Positions 33,085 to 41,746 of a stretch of DNA of 56,197 nucleotides are shown here, in pieces; within the stretch, counting starts at the first letter, position 1; every line of letters starts with the position of its first letter. Origin of the DNA: CAZJFH01 sp964545205 (GTDB taxonomy: Bacteria; Pseudomonadota; Alphaproteobacteria; Rhodospirillales; Magnetospirillaceae); assembly GCA_964545205.1 (NCBI GenBank), contig CAZJFH010000028.1:1-56197 (forward strand), in the 5' to 3' direction. A program made the translations under genes and the position numbers. The notes beneath the pieces are model-generated. The model was given only the letters and a program-made list of their open reading frames with translations. It ran no database searches and was not told the origin of the DNA.

Positions 33085-33471
33085 TCAGTAAGGCTGTTGC
33101 AGCCGGGCTGTGCTATCCGCCGATAATGCCGCGACGAGCTTGGTTTCCATTCTGATCGCGGCGGACAAGGCGTCCATCAAACCGGCGAGTGTACTGCGGG
33201 TATCGGCTCCGTCGAAATGCGCCGAGAGCACCAATCCGATCTGGCGGCTGATGTCGAAGTGCAAAGATTCCAGCTCGTGCAAGACTGCCAGCCCAGCCGA
33301 TCGGAAAAGCGCCTGTTCACGCTTCATGTGCCGGCGGCAATCCGATGCGAATGCCACGAGCCCGTGTGCGAAATCCCGATCATCATTGTGGCCTGACAGG
33401 ATTTCGCTCAGAAGCTGCAGCTCGACGGCCAGCCGGAGGTGCTCTTCCTTGATCTGCAGCAGCCAGTCCAT
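33085..33471 (-). CDS. Small helical protein, possibly hemerythrin-like
   Basis: 128-residue all-helical protein starting MDWLLQIKEEHLRLAVELQL. Spaced histidines and an H48-x3-E52 pair (RRHMKREQALF), with further His at 65 and 71 (LHELESLHFDI), loosely recall hemerythrin HHE domains, but the second His pair is not spaced canonically. It could be an O2/NO-sensing or scaffold protein accompanying the chemotaxis genes downstream. Family assignment is tentative. Confidence 0.5.
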   Translation of the reverse strand: MDWLLQIKEEHLRLAVELQLLSEILSGHNDDRDFAHGLVAFASDCRRHMKREQALFRSAGLAVLHELESLHFDISRQIGLVLSAHFDGADTRSTLAGLMDALSAAIRMETKLVAALSADSTARLQQPY

Positions 33472-33699
33472 CCGGCGGCGTCCTGAGTTTGAACTGCTTC
33501 AACTTAGCAGGGGGATTTCGGATCACACGAGTCAGCTCCGGTATGACCAACCGATAACTTAAGTCGGAGAAGCCGCCTGGTGAGGCTGGTTGGCTTCCGT
33601 GTGACTTCCGGGTTCGGCAATCGCAGGCTAGCATCAACACAGGGCTCGCAACGTTCGGGGAACCCGCGCCCTCAAGCGGCGCGTGAGGGATGACGGACT

Positions 33700-33930
33700 A
33701 TGACCGACGAACCGAAGGACGGCGGCCGACGGATTTACGAGCTTGTGATGGCAGGCCTGCCGCCGATCCCGCCGATCGACCAGCTCATGCACATCGAGTT
33801 CAACGTTTTACAACACCCAGAACGACGTCTACTGATCCGGGCCCAGCCCGCATCGGCGCCCACAGCTTCGGCCGCGGGCGCAACGCGCGATTCAAGGCAG
33901 TGGCGACGCTCCCGCGCCCGGCGACCCTGA
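33700..33930 (+). CDS. Hypothetical small protein
   Basis: 76-residue frame beginning MTDEPKDGGRRIYELVMAGL followed by PPIPPIDQLMHIEFNVLQ. The ATG follows GTGAGGG by about 10 bases. The first half looks protein-like; the second half (after about residue 50) is Arg/Ala/Ser-rich and may be out of frame with an original longer gene, so this may be a truncated gene. No family recognised. Confidence 0.3.
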   Translation: MTDEPKDGGRRIYELVMAGLPPIPPIDQLMHIEFNVLQHPERRLLIRAQPASAPTASAAGATRDSRQWRRSRARRP

Positions 33931-34117
33931 AGCCGAATATTTTCTGACCATGGCTCCAGTAAGGCGCTTGATTTGTTGTAAACGATTGCTCTTCGACGCC
34001 TGCGCGATGTAGACTTTGCGAGTTCTGCAGGATTGCGGGCGAATGCATGAGCGATGCGGTGCGCGTAATTGACCCTTGTCAAGACTCGGGCCGCGCGAGC
34101 TTGGCAAGGCCGATGCC

Positions 34118-35293
34118 GTGAAACTCCGTCTCGAAAAGCTCGGTGGGCGTTTTGGCTGGTTGGAGATGGTGCTCGCCGGGGCGATCGCGGCATGGGACTT
34201 CGCGTTGCCGCTCGGAATCGCCGGCGGCCTGCCCTACATAGCCCTGGTCTTCCTGGCCCTGCTCCACGACAAGCCGCGCATGATGTACGTGCTTGCCGGC
34301 GTGGGGACGGCGCTCACCTTGGTGAAACTACCGGCCTTCTTCCCCGATATCCCGCCGATGGCGGCGGTCAATCGGCTGCTCACGGTCGCGGCGATCTGGG
34401 GAGTGGCGATCGGCCTGACCCTGTTCCGGGAGCGCCTCGCCCGCTCCGAGACGGTGCGCCTGGTCGAGCGCGAACGACAGGAGGCCGGACGCGCGCTGCT
34501 GCGCGAACGCGAGTTGCAGCTTGCTCATTTGCGCGCCCAACTGGCGCTGCTGTCCGGCATTGCCCATTACGTCAACAACATGATCAACGGCGCCATGGCC
34601 CAGGCCGACCTGATTGCGGAAGCGCTGCCGGACGCGTCGGCCGACCGGGACGCGGTCGATCGGCTTCTGCAGTTGCACTTGCGTGCCGCCGACATCATCA
34701 ACCGGGTCCTCGCGACGATGGATGACCCGGTCGAAGGCGGCCCGGTCTGCGCCGGGGCGGAAGCCGCAGCGGCAGTGCGCCAGTTCGACCCGTCCGCAGC
34801 CGAGTGCGTCCTCGAGGTGTCCGGGCCGTGTCCGGTCCGTGCCTCTGCCGGTAGCGTGACGCGGCTGGTCGCCGCTCTCGTGCGCAACGCCGTCCAGAAC
34901 GGCGGTCGGCGCATCCGTGTCACGGTCGGCTGTCGCGAGATCACGGCGCCGGCCCCCGACCCGCTCGACGGCGATCCACGGCCGCACCGCAGCATGGGTC
35001 GCCTCGGTCCAGGCGACTGGGTGCGAATCGCGGTCGAGGATGACGGCCACGGGATGACGGCGCCGGTGCTCGAGCAGTGCCCGGTGCCGTTCTTCACCAC
35101 GTCGGAGGTGCGCCTCGGCCTCGGCCTGACCGAGGTGAGCAACGGTGCGGTCGGCCGCCTGGGGGGCGTGCTCGCCTTTGGTTCCGCCGTCGGACAGGGC
35201 AGCTTGTTCGTGGTTTGGCTGCCCTCGGCGGCAACAGCTTGCTCCCGGCCCCAGACGGATGCCGACGCGAGCCCGACGACGGCTGGCGCCTAG
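34118..35293 (+). CDS. Membrane sensor histidine kinase
   Basis: 391-residue kinase (GTG start at 34118 preferred; TTG at 34076 also possible). Three or four hydrophobic segments occupy the first 105 residues (for example GWLEMVLAGAIAAWDFALPL), then a linker helix RSETVRLVERERQEAGRALL, the H-box LLSGIAHYVNNMINGAMAQA, and a HATPase with LVRNAVQNGG, VEDDGHGMTAPV and RLGLGLTEVSNGAVGRLGG. Hybrid-kinase-like H-box (GIAHxxNN) but no receiver. It lies among IS remnants and upstream of the chemotaxis pair; partner regulator unknown. Confidence 0.8.
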   Translation: MKLRLEKLGGRFGWLEMVLAGAIAAWDFALPLGIAGGLPYIALVFLALLHDKPRMMYVLAGVGTALTLVKLPAFFPDIPPMAAVNRLLTVAAIWGVAIGLTLFRERLARSETVRLVERERQEAGRALLRERELQLAHLRAQLALLSGIAHYVNNMINGAMAQADLIAEALPDASADRDAVDRLLQLHLRAADIINRVLATMDDPVEGGPVCAGAEAAAAVRQFDPSAAECVLEVSGPCPVRASAGSVTRLVAALVRNAVQNGGRRIRVTVGCREITAPAPDPLDGDPRPHRSMGRLGPGDWVRIAVEDDGHGMTAPVLEQCPVPFFTTSEVRLGLGLTEVSNGAVGRLGGVLAFGSAVGQGSLFVVWLPSAATACSRPQTDADASPTTAGA

Positions 35294-35339
35294 CCCGGCG
35301 CGATCATGACCGACAACAGGGACGCCGGTCATAGCTGGC

Positions 35340-35560
35340 CTCCGTACCACCGCGACGTTGAATGGGCGGCGCTGCGACCACCCGGTGAGCCGTGGGATGG
35401 CAGAGCGACTCCGGAAGAACACGGATCGCGCACCGTGGACCAGCATGCCGCGCATGTAGCCGTCGGCAGCTTTCGAGATGCCGACCAGCACCTCCTTGGC
35501 GCCGCTGGAGCGTTGTTGCGGCACTCATCCAAGCCATGCTGACAGGTACCCGCACCGATC
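35340..35560 (-). pseudogene. IS110-family transposase C-terminal remnant
   Basis: On the minus strand LSAWLG is followed by a TGA, then VPQQRSSGAKEVLVGISKAA and GYMRGMLVHGARSV, the Tnp_20 (transposase IS116/IS110/IS902) signature, and finally RRPFNVAVV. The in-frame stop after WLG and the missing DEDD-type N-terminal domain show that it is inactive. The rest of 35294-35718 holds no convincing gene. Confidence 0.75.
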
Positions 35561-35718
35561 GTGACCGGCGACACCTCCCCGGACCGGATGAATATGCTCC
35601 GGAACTCCGGCTTCCCGGTTCTTCACAAGCCGTTTGGGCCTTCGCTGTTGCGGCAAAGATCCTAAACGGCCGCTGTCACGGACCGGCGGGTGCGGGTACG
35701 CTGCTCTGATCCGGACGT

Positions 35719-36258
35719 TCAGGCCGACAGCCGCTCCAGTGCAAAAATCGTCGCGTCGTAGTCGCGTGCGGCCTGTTCGGTGGCCGCCATTAGATGGCGA
35801 TGGCTTTCCTCCAGCCCCCGTTTGCCGTCCCCTGCCGCTTCGATCTCGCGAAGCTGACGGTACAGCGGCTCGATCACGGTGGTCAGCGCGGTGCGGTTCG
35901 GCGGCCGGCGGTTCGAGTGGTAGCCGACCACTTTGCCGTCGGCGTCGCGGCTCGGCGTGACGTGCGCGATGACCCAGTAGTGGTCGCCGTTCTTGGCCCG
36001 GTTCTTGACGTAGGCGAAGATCTCGCGGCCGCCCTGCAGCCGGTCCCACAGCAGCTTGAACACGGCCCGCGGCATGTCCGGATGGCGGATGACGCTGTGC
36101 GGCTGGCCGATGACCTCGTCCTCGGTATAGTCGGCGATCTGCAGAAAGATCTCGTTGGCGTAGGTGATGCGGCCCTTGAGGTCGGTCTTCGAGACGATGA
36201 TCTGGTCGTCATCGAAAAACCGCTCGCGGCCGGTGACGTGAAGCTGTCGGTTCGCCAT
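35719..36258 (-). CDS. PAS-domain protein, Aer-like redox sensor
   Basis: 179-residue protein consisting of one PAS domain plus a C-terminal helix. IIVSKTDLKGRITYANEIFL, GQPHSVIRHPDMPRAVFKLL, WDRLQGGREIFAYVKNRAK and GDHYWVIAHVTPSRD match the FAD-binding PAS of aerotaxis receptor Aer. It lacks membrane segments and a signalling domain. It starts 11 bases after the stop of the MCP gene and has AGGAGACACGAC before the ATG, so both are one operon and likely form a two-protein aerotaxis receptor (inference). Confidence 0.85.
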   Translation of the reverse strand: MANRQLHVTGRERFFDDDQIIVSKTDLKGRITYANEIFLQIADYTEDEVIGQPHSVIRHPDMPRAVFKLLWDRLQGGREIFAYVKNRAKNGDHYWVIAHVTPSRDADGKVVGYHSNRRPPNRTALTTVIEPLYRQLREIEAAGDGKRGLEESHRHLMAATEQAARDYDATIFALERLSA

Positions 36259-36269
36259 GTCGTGTCTCC

Positions 36270-37571
36270 TCAAGCCACCTTCTTTACCGCGTGCAGGAAC
36301 CGCTCGACCTCGCCGCGCACCAGATCGGCCTGTCGCGACAGTTCCTCGGAGGCGCCCAGCACGTCGCGGGCCGCCGCCCCGGTTTCGCCGGCCGCGGTGG
36401 TGACCGCCGATATGTTGCCGGTAACCTCTGTCGTTCCGGCCGAAGCCTGTTCGGTGTTGCGGGCGATCTCCGCCGTCGCGGCGCCCTGCTGCTCGACTGC
36501 GGCGGCGACTGAAGCCGAGGATTCGGTCATCTCGGAAACTGCGCCGGCGATCTCCTTGACGGCGGCGACCGCTTGCTCGACGGCGATCTGGACCTGCAGC
36601 ACCTGCCCGCCGATCTCTTCGGTGGCCTTGCCGGTCTGGTTCGCCAGGTGCTTGACCTCGTTCGCCACCACCGCGAAGCCCTTGCCCGCCTCGCCGGCCC
36701 GCGCCGCCTCGATCGTTGCGTTCAGGGCCAGCAGGTTGGTCTGCGAGGCGATGTCGGTGATGATCTTGACGATGTCGCCGATTCGGGCGGCGGCGTCGGA
36801 CAGCCCGGTGACCATCGCGACCACCTCGTCGGCGCGCTGCTTCGCCGAGCGCGAGCGCGACGCCGATTCCGATACCCGCTGCGAGATCTCGCCGATCGAT
36901 ACCGAGAGTTCCTCGGCAGCGGCGGCGACGGTCTGCACGTTGGCCGCCGCCTGCTCGGCCGCCGCCGCGACTGCGGTGGCCCTGGCCGAGGTATTCGTGG
37001 CGGTGTTCTCCATCGACGACGACGAACTGTGCAGCCGAGTCGACGCCTCGGCCACCGTTTCGATCGCCGTCTTGACCTTGGTCTCGAACTCGGCGGCGAC
37101 GGCGGCGAAGTCGGTCACTCGGTTCTCCATCGAATCCATCGCGGCGTTGACAGTGCGCGCCGCGTTGCGGAATGCTCCGGTCATGCCCTTCTCGAAGATG
37201 CGGCGGAAGTAGCGGTTCTGGCTGGTGAACTCCATCGTCGCCGTCGCCTCGCGGACAAAGGCGTCGCAGCGGTCGACCATGGCGTTGACGGCGCGATGCA
37301 GGTCGCGGGTCGTGCCGGCGGCGCCGGTCCTGACCAGCCGCGCCTCGAAGTCGCCGCCATCCACCCTGCGGCAGACGTTGACGGCAGCCAACACCTCGCG
37401 CTCGGCGCGACGCGTCTGCCACCATGTCCAGCCCATGGCGAGAGCGGCCGCAGTCGCCACGACTGCTACGCCCGACGAAGCCTGGCTCACCCCGATTAGA
37501 GCGGTTCCCAGAGCGGCTGCAAAGGCCACCCCCGCCCCGATTTTGGCTGCGGCAAAAGCTGAAATCGCCAT
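36270..37571 (-). CDS. Methyl-accepting chemotaxis protein without periplasmic sensor
   Basis: 433-residue MCP. Two closely spaced hydrophobic segments (residues about 8-25 and 33-48) leave no room for a periplasmic domain; a HAMP-like region follows, then the signalling domain with the hairpin tip IVKIITDIASQTNLLALNAT and IEAARAGEAGKGFAVVANEV. The ATG at 37569-37571 follows GGGGAGG by 5 bases. It needs an external input, and the adjacent PAS protein is the obvious candidate. Signals go to CheA/CheW, which are not in this window. Confidence 0.9.
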   Translation of the reverse strand: MAISAFAAAKIGAGVAFAAALGTALIGVSQASSGVAVVATAAALAMGWTWWQTRRAEREVLAAVNVCRRVDGGDFEARLVRTGAAGTTRDLHRAVNAMVDRCDAFVREATATMEFTSQNRYFRRIFEKGMTGAFRNAARTVNAAMDSMENRVTDFAAVAAEFETKVKTAIETVAEASTRLHSSSSSMENTATNTSARATAVAAAAEQAAANVQTVAAAAEELSVSIGEISQRVSESASRSRSAKQRADEVVAMVTGLSDAAARIGDIVKIITDIASQTNLLALNATIEAARAGEAGKGFAVVANEVKHLANQTGKATEEIGGQVLQVQIAVEQAVAAVKEIAGAVSEMTESSASVAAAVEQQGAATAEIARNTEQASAGTTEVTGNISAVTTAAGETGAAARDVLGASEELSRQADLVRGEVERFLHAVKKVA

Positions 37572-37814
37572 CACGACCTCCCCAACCGTTCGAGGAGGAA
37601 TGCTATCCCAATTAGCAGGGGATAATAACCATATTTATTCTAATTGTTAGGGCCGCTGAGGGGATGGTGATCGCTTCAGTACGGAAATTGGTCATCGGCG
37701 CTCTGGCAGCAACAGAGGCAGCTCGGCATGAAGCGCCACACATGGTCAGGATCGCGTTGGACGCCGGCCTGCCGGTCTTCCAGCCCCTCGCCCCGAGAAC
37801 GTTACCGGAATAGC

Positions 37815-37853
37815 CTGTGCCAGATTTGTGCCGTGACTGTGCCCGACTGTGCC
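37815..37853. repeat. Four phased TGTGCC repeats at the right end of the accessory region
   Basis: GTGCC begins at 37817, 37828, 37839 and 37849, spaced 11, 11 and 10 bases, about one helical turn each. The first two lie in the 19-bp sequence shared with 31624-31642. Such phased direct repeats suggest a protein-binding array, for example recombinase arm sites or an iteron. The whole stretch 37572-37912 has no recognisable gene otherwise. Confidence 0.6.
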
Positions 37854-37912
37854 CGCAATGCCGTTTTGTTCACCCTGCCCGGCTCACCAGCATCCGAGAA
37901 CTCTCAGAAAAC

Positions 37913-38650
37913 TCATTTCGCGCCGCCAACCGCGACGGCGGCGCCGATTCCGACGCCCAGCGCCGCATCGGCGCGACCGCGGTTGACCGCGAGCTCGACC
38001 AGCCCGTTGGCGTTGGCGTACCAGAACAGCGTGCCCGGCGCCACGTCGGCATAGGTGCACGCCCGCGCCGCCCGGCGGCCGGCGACCTCGACCGTCGCGT
38101 CGGCCGCCATCGTCTCGGCGCGCAGCCCGGTCATCAAGTTGCCGAAGCGGTCGACATAGACGATCTCGGCGAGGTCGTCCGGCCAGTCCGACCGGCGTCG
38201 CGGCGCGACCGCGACGCCGCCCAGGAACGCCGGCGACCGGCCGGAGGCCAGGGCCGCCGCCGCCGGGGCGAAGACGTCGCGGCCGTGGAAGGTGGCGCTG
38301 ACCCCGGGCCCGTCCTGCGGCAGAGCCCAGGCGCGCCAGCGGCCGGCGCGGCGCAGCAGCGGCTCGAACAGGCCGTTGTCGGGGCCGACGAACCAGCGCC
38401 CGTCGATGTCCAGCGCCAGCGCCGCCCGGCTGCCGCCGACGCCGGGGTCGACCACGCACACGAACGCCGAGCCGGTCGGAAACGCGCCGACATAGGCGGC
38501 GAGCAGGTAGGCGGCGGCCCTGGGATCGTGTACCGGCGCGTCGGCGAACAGATCGATCACCGGCACCGCCGGGGCGATTCCGTGCAGCACCGCCTTGACC
38601 TGCCCGACATACGGCCCCTCGAGTCCGAAGTCGGTGAACAGAATGATCAT
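37913..38650 (-). CDS. S-adenosyl-L-methionine hydroxide adenosyltransferase (DUF62)
   Basis: 245-residue enzyme of the SAM hydroxide adenosyltransferase family, which hydrolyses SAM to adenosine and methionine (related to fluorinases). Motifs: ILFTDFGLEGPYVGQVKAVL at the N-terminus, VIDLFADAPVHDPRAAAYLL, VVDPGVGGSR, FVGPDNGLFEPLL and FHGRDVFAPAAA; IVYVDRFGNLMTGL starts the C-terminal domain. ATG at 38648-38650; an in-frame start 33 bases upstream adds only MAAPSRRERKD. Confidence 0.9.
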   Translation of the reverse strand: MIILFTDFGLEGPYVGQVKAVLHGIAPAVPVIDLFADAPVHDPRAAAYLLAAYVGAFPTGSAFVCVVDPGVGGSRAALALDIDGRWFVGPDNGLFEPLLRRAGRWRAWALPQDGPGVSATFHGRDVFAPAAAALASGRSPAFLGGVAVAPRRRSDWPDDLAEIVYVDRFGNLMTGLRAETMAADATVEVAGRRAARACTYADVAPGTLFWYANANGLVELAVNRGRADAALGVGIGAAVAVGGAK

Positions 38651-38821
38651 GTCTTTCCGCTCCCTTCGACTTGGCGCGGCCACAATGCCTGGGAGACGGC
38701 GCCAAGTGAAGCGGGAAGGACGGCCGCGGCTTGAGCCGCGCCCTGGTTACGGCTAGTCTGACGGCAGCGGCGCTCGCGCCGTCGAATCGATTCGTCACGG
38801 CAACCAGCGGCGTGATAGGGA

Positions 38822-41740
38822 ATGACCGGACCTTCTCCCGATGCGCGCGCGCCCGCCCTGACACCACCCGGAAGACTGATGCTGACCCCGCTCGCCGCCA
38901 CCACCGTGTATCTGCTCGCGGGCGGATTGTGGCTGTCGTCGCTCGGCGGCGGGCTCGACGGCGCGGCCTGGCCGCTGCTGCTGTTCTCGGGCGCTCTGGT
39001 CCACGCGCTGTTCCGACGCACCGCCGAGCGGAGCCCCGCCGAACGCGAGGCGGAGGTCGCGGCGACGCTCGACGACCTCGCCGGCCCCGTGCTGATCGCC
39101 GCCGGCGACGGCCGGCTGCTGCGCTGGAACCGGGCCGCCGAGGCGTTCTGCGGCTTCGACGAGGGCTGGCATGCGCGGCCGCTTGCCGAGGCGTTCGCCG
39201 CGGCCGACCGCGACGGCCTCGCCCGGGCCCTGGCCGAGGGCTCGCAGGGGTTCGCCGCCCGGCTGCAGGCCGAGGACGGCGCGACGCTGCCCTGTCGCTG
39301 GGCGGTCGGGCGCAACGCCGACGGCCAGACGGTGCTGCACGGCGTCGTCGCCGCGCCGGGCGACCGCGAGGCGGCACTGGCGGCGATGCTCGACGCGACC
39401 GCCGAACTGGCGGCGGTGGTGGTCGACGGCCGCATCGCCCTGATCAACCGCGCCGGCGCCATGATGCTCGGAGCCGGCGAGGTGGAGCAGGCGATCGGCA
39501 TGCCATGGTGCGGGACCTGCGAGCCGGACAAGAGCGGCACCTGCCATCTGCCGCGCCTCGGCGGCGGCGGCACCGAGGTCCGCTGCAGCAGCGCGCCGAT
39601 CATGTACGCCGGCCGCGGCGCCCTGCTGGTCCAGGCCCGCGACGTCACCGAGTTGTCGAGCGCGCAGCGGGCGCGAGTCGACGAGGCGTCGCGCAGCCGG
39701 CTGCTGCTCGACGCCATCCCCGAAGCCGTACTGACGCTCGACCGGCGCGGGGTCATCCAGTCCTGCAACGCGGCGACGCTCGCCATGTTCGGGGTCGAAA
39801 GCCATGAACTGGTCGGCAAGCCGCTCGATCAGCTTCTGCCCGCTTCGCAGCGCGAGAGCCACGCGCGTCTGGTCGGGACGTTCATGGCCTCTCCCGACGG
39901 CACGCCGCTGGTCCGCACCGTCAACGCCCGGCGCAAGGACGGCAAGGTGTTTCCGGCCCGGGTCAACGTGATCGACGTCCCGCAGGCGCGCGGGCGGATG
40001 GTCGCGGCGGTGGTCACCGACCTCAGCGAGCGTCAGCAGATCGAGTCGCGGCTGCTGGTGGCCGAAAAGGTGCTGGAGAGCACGGTCGAGGGCGTGATGG
40101 TCACCGACCCGCGCGGCATGATCCAGTGGGTCAACAACGCCTTCTGCACCATCTCGGGTTTCGAGCGCGACGAGGTGATCGGCGAGAACGCCAGCCTGCT
40201 CAAGTCGGGCTTCCAGGGCCTCGACTTCTACAAGACCATGTGGCAGCAGATCCGCTCCGACGGGCAGTGGCAGGGCGAAATCTGGAACCGCCGCAAGGAC
40301 GGCGAGGCCTACCTCGAGTGGCTGACCATCAAGGCCGTCAGCGACGAGGCGGGCACGATCAAGCACTTCGTCGGCGTCTTCAGCGACATCAGCCGCCACA
40401 AGCGCGCCGAAGAGACGATCAAGCACCTGACCTATTACGACGGCGTCACCCGGCTGCCCAACCGGTACCTGTTCCGCGACCGCGTCGCGCAGGCGATCGA
40501 GCGGGCGCAGCGCGGCGGCCGCATGGTGGCCCTGGTGCTGGTCAGCCTGGACCGCTTCAAGCAGGTCAACGAGACGCTGGGGCATTCGACCGGCGACGCG
40601 CTGCTGCGCGAGGTCGCCCAGCGGCTGGCGCGCTCGGTCCGGGGGCAGGACACGGTGGCGCGGCTGCGCGGCGACAGCTTCTGCTGCGTGCTCACGGACC
40701 TCGCCCACGGCCAGGACGCGACGCCGGTGGTCAGCCGCGTCATCGACGCCTTCGGCACCGCCTTCAATCCGAACGGCCACGAACTGTTCGCGACCGCCAG
40801 CATCGGCATCAGCGCCTTCCCGGTCGACGGCGCCGACGTCGACGAGCTGGTGCAGAAGGCCGAGACGGCGATGAACCGCTCGAAGGACAAGGCCGAGAAC
40901 ACCTTCCAGTTCTATACGCCGGAGATGAACGCCAACAACCGCGAGCGGCTGCGCCTGGAAACCGACCTGCGCAAGGCGGTGACCAACGGCGACCTGGTGC
41001 TCTACTACCAGCCCAAGGTCGAGACGGTGAGCGGGCGCCTGGTCGGGTCGGAGGCGCTGGTGCGCTGGCAGCATGCGGAACTCGGCATGATTCCGCCGGG
41101 CAAGTTCATCCCCATCGCCGAGGAGACCGGACTGATCCTGCAGGTCGGTCATTGGGTGCTGCAGGCCGCCTGTCTGCAGATCAAGGCCTGGCAGCGCGAC
41201 GGCCTGCCGCCCCAGCGCGTCGCGGTCAACCTGTCGGCCCACCAGTTCCGCCAGCCCGAGCTCGTCGAGACCGTGGTGCGGGTGCTGGACCAGACCGGCG
41301 TCGATCCGAACCTGATCGAGCTGGAGCTGACCGAAAGCGCGGTGATGCACAACGCCGACGTCGCGGTGCGCCGCATGCTCGACCTGCACGAGGCCGGCAT
41401 CCGGCTGGCGATCGACGATTTCGGCACCGGCTATTCTTCGCTGTCGCACCTCAAGCGGTTCCCGCTCGACAAGCTCAAGATCGACCGCTCGTTCATCCAG
41501 GACATCGGCTCGAACGCCGCCGGCGAGGAGATCGTCAGCGCCATTCTCGCCATGGCCCACAGCCTCAATCTCTCGGTGGTCGCCGAGGGCGTCGAGACCG
41601 CGGCCCAGCTCGAGGTGCTGCGGCGGATGCGCTGCGACGAAATCCAGGGCTTCTACTTCAGCCCGCCGGTGCCGGCGCCGCGCTTCGCCGAGTTCGTCGC
41701 CCGCGGCGTCCTGAAGGGCGGCGACACCCGCGGCGCCTGA
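38822..41740 (+). CDS. Multi-PAS GGDEF-EAL protein with degenerate GGDEF
   Basis: 972-residue signalling protein. Two hydrophobic segments (residues 20-40, 48-65), PAS-like domains near 80-180, 185-280, 292-405 and 412-525, a GGDEF domain about 535-700 and an EAL domain about 705-965. The cyclase motif reads RLRGDSFCCVL (residues 614-624), RGDSF in place of GGDEF, so the cyclase is presumably inactive. The EAL domain keeps SEALVRWQHAE (E744), VNLSAHQF, ELELTESAVM and LAIDDFGTGYSSLSHLKRF, so it should be a c-di-GMP phosphodiesterase. The second PAS carries four cysteines (C230, C233, C241, C255), a possible metal or Fe-S site. Confidence 0.92.
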   Translation: MTGPSPDARAPALTPPGRLMLTPLAATTVYLLAGGLWLSSLGGGLDGAAWPLLLFSGALVHALFRRTAERSPAEREAEVAATLDDLAGPVLIAAGDGRLLRWNRAAEAFCGFDEGWHARPLAEAFAAADRDGLARALAEGSQGFAARLQAEDGATLPCRWAVGRNADGQTVLHGVVAAPGDREAALAAMLDATAELAAVVVDGRIALINRAGAMMLGAGEVEQAIGMPWCGTCEPDKSGTCHLPRLGGGGTEVRCSSAPIMYAGRGALLVQARDVTELSSAQRARVDEASRSRLLLDAIPEAVLTLDRRGVIQSCNAATLAMFGVESHELVGKPLDQLLPASQRESHARLVGTFMASPDGTPLVRTVNARRKDGKVFPARVNVIDVPQARGRMVAAVVTDLSERQQIESRLLVAEKVLESTVEGVMVTDPRGMIQWVNNAFCTISGFERDEVIGENASLLKSGFQGLDFYKTMWQQIRSDGQWQGEIWNRRKDGEAYLEWLTIKAVSDEAGTIKHFVGVFSDISRHKRAEETIKHLTYYDGVTRLPNRYLFRDRVAQAIERAQRGGRMVALVLVSLDRFKQVNETLGHSTGDALLREVAQRLARSVRGQDTVARLRGDSFCCVLTDLAHGQDATPVVSRVIDAFGTAFNPNGHELFATASIGISAFPVDGADVDELVQKAETAMNRSKDKAENTFQFYTPEMNANNRERLRLETDLRKAVTNGDLVLYYQPKVETVSGRLVGSEALVRWQHAELGMIPPGKFIPIAEETGLILQVGHWVLQAACLQIKAWQRDGLPPQRVAVNLSAHQFRQPELVETVVRVLDQTGVDPNLIELELTESAVMHNADVAVRRMLDLHEAGIRLAIDDFGTGYSSLSHLKRFPLDKLKIDRSFIQDIGSNAAGEEIVSAILAMAHSLNLSVVAEGVETAAQLEVLRRMRCDEIQGFYFSPPVPAPRFAEFVARGVLKGGDTRGA

Positions 41741-41746
41741 ACGGGC

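Larger units (their letters stand above)
31624..37833. other. Accessory region bounded by a 19-bp direct repeat
   Basis: CTGTGCCAGATTTGTGCCG occurs at 31624-31642 and 37815-37833 in the same orientation. Between the copies are a decayed kinase, IS66 and IS110 remnants, small unknown genes, a sensor kinase and a PAS/MCP pair, with sparser gene packing than the flanks. No integrase gene is present. An old integrated element or island scar is one reading; chance repetition of a common motif is another. Confidence 0.45.

Noticed and set aside
33472..33699. Possible gene or RNA in this gap
   Set aside because: No conserved frame, ribosome-binding site or pairing that I could support.
31624..37833. 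The 19-bp repeats as IS terminal repeats
   Set aside because: They are direct, 6.2 kb apart, and the IS66 and IS110 remnants inside have no relation to them.
38795..41560. 921-codon frame antisense to the PAS-EAL gene
   Set aside because: High-GC shadow with no domains; the plus-strand frame contains all recognisable motifs.
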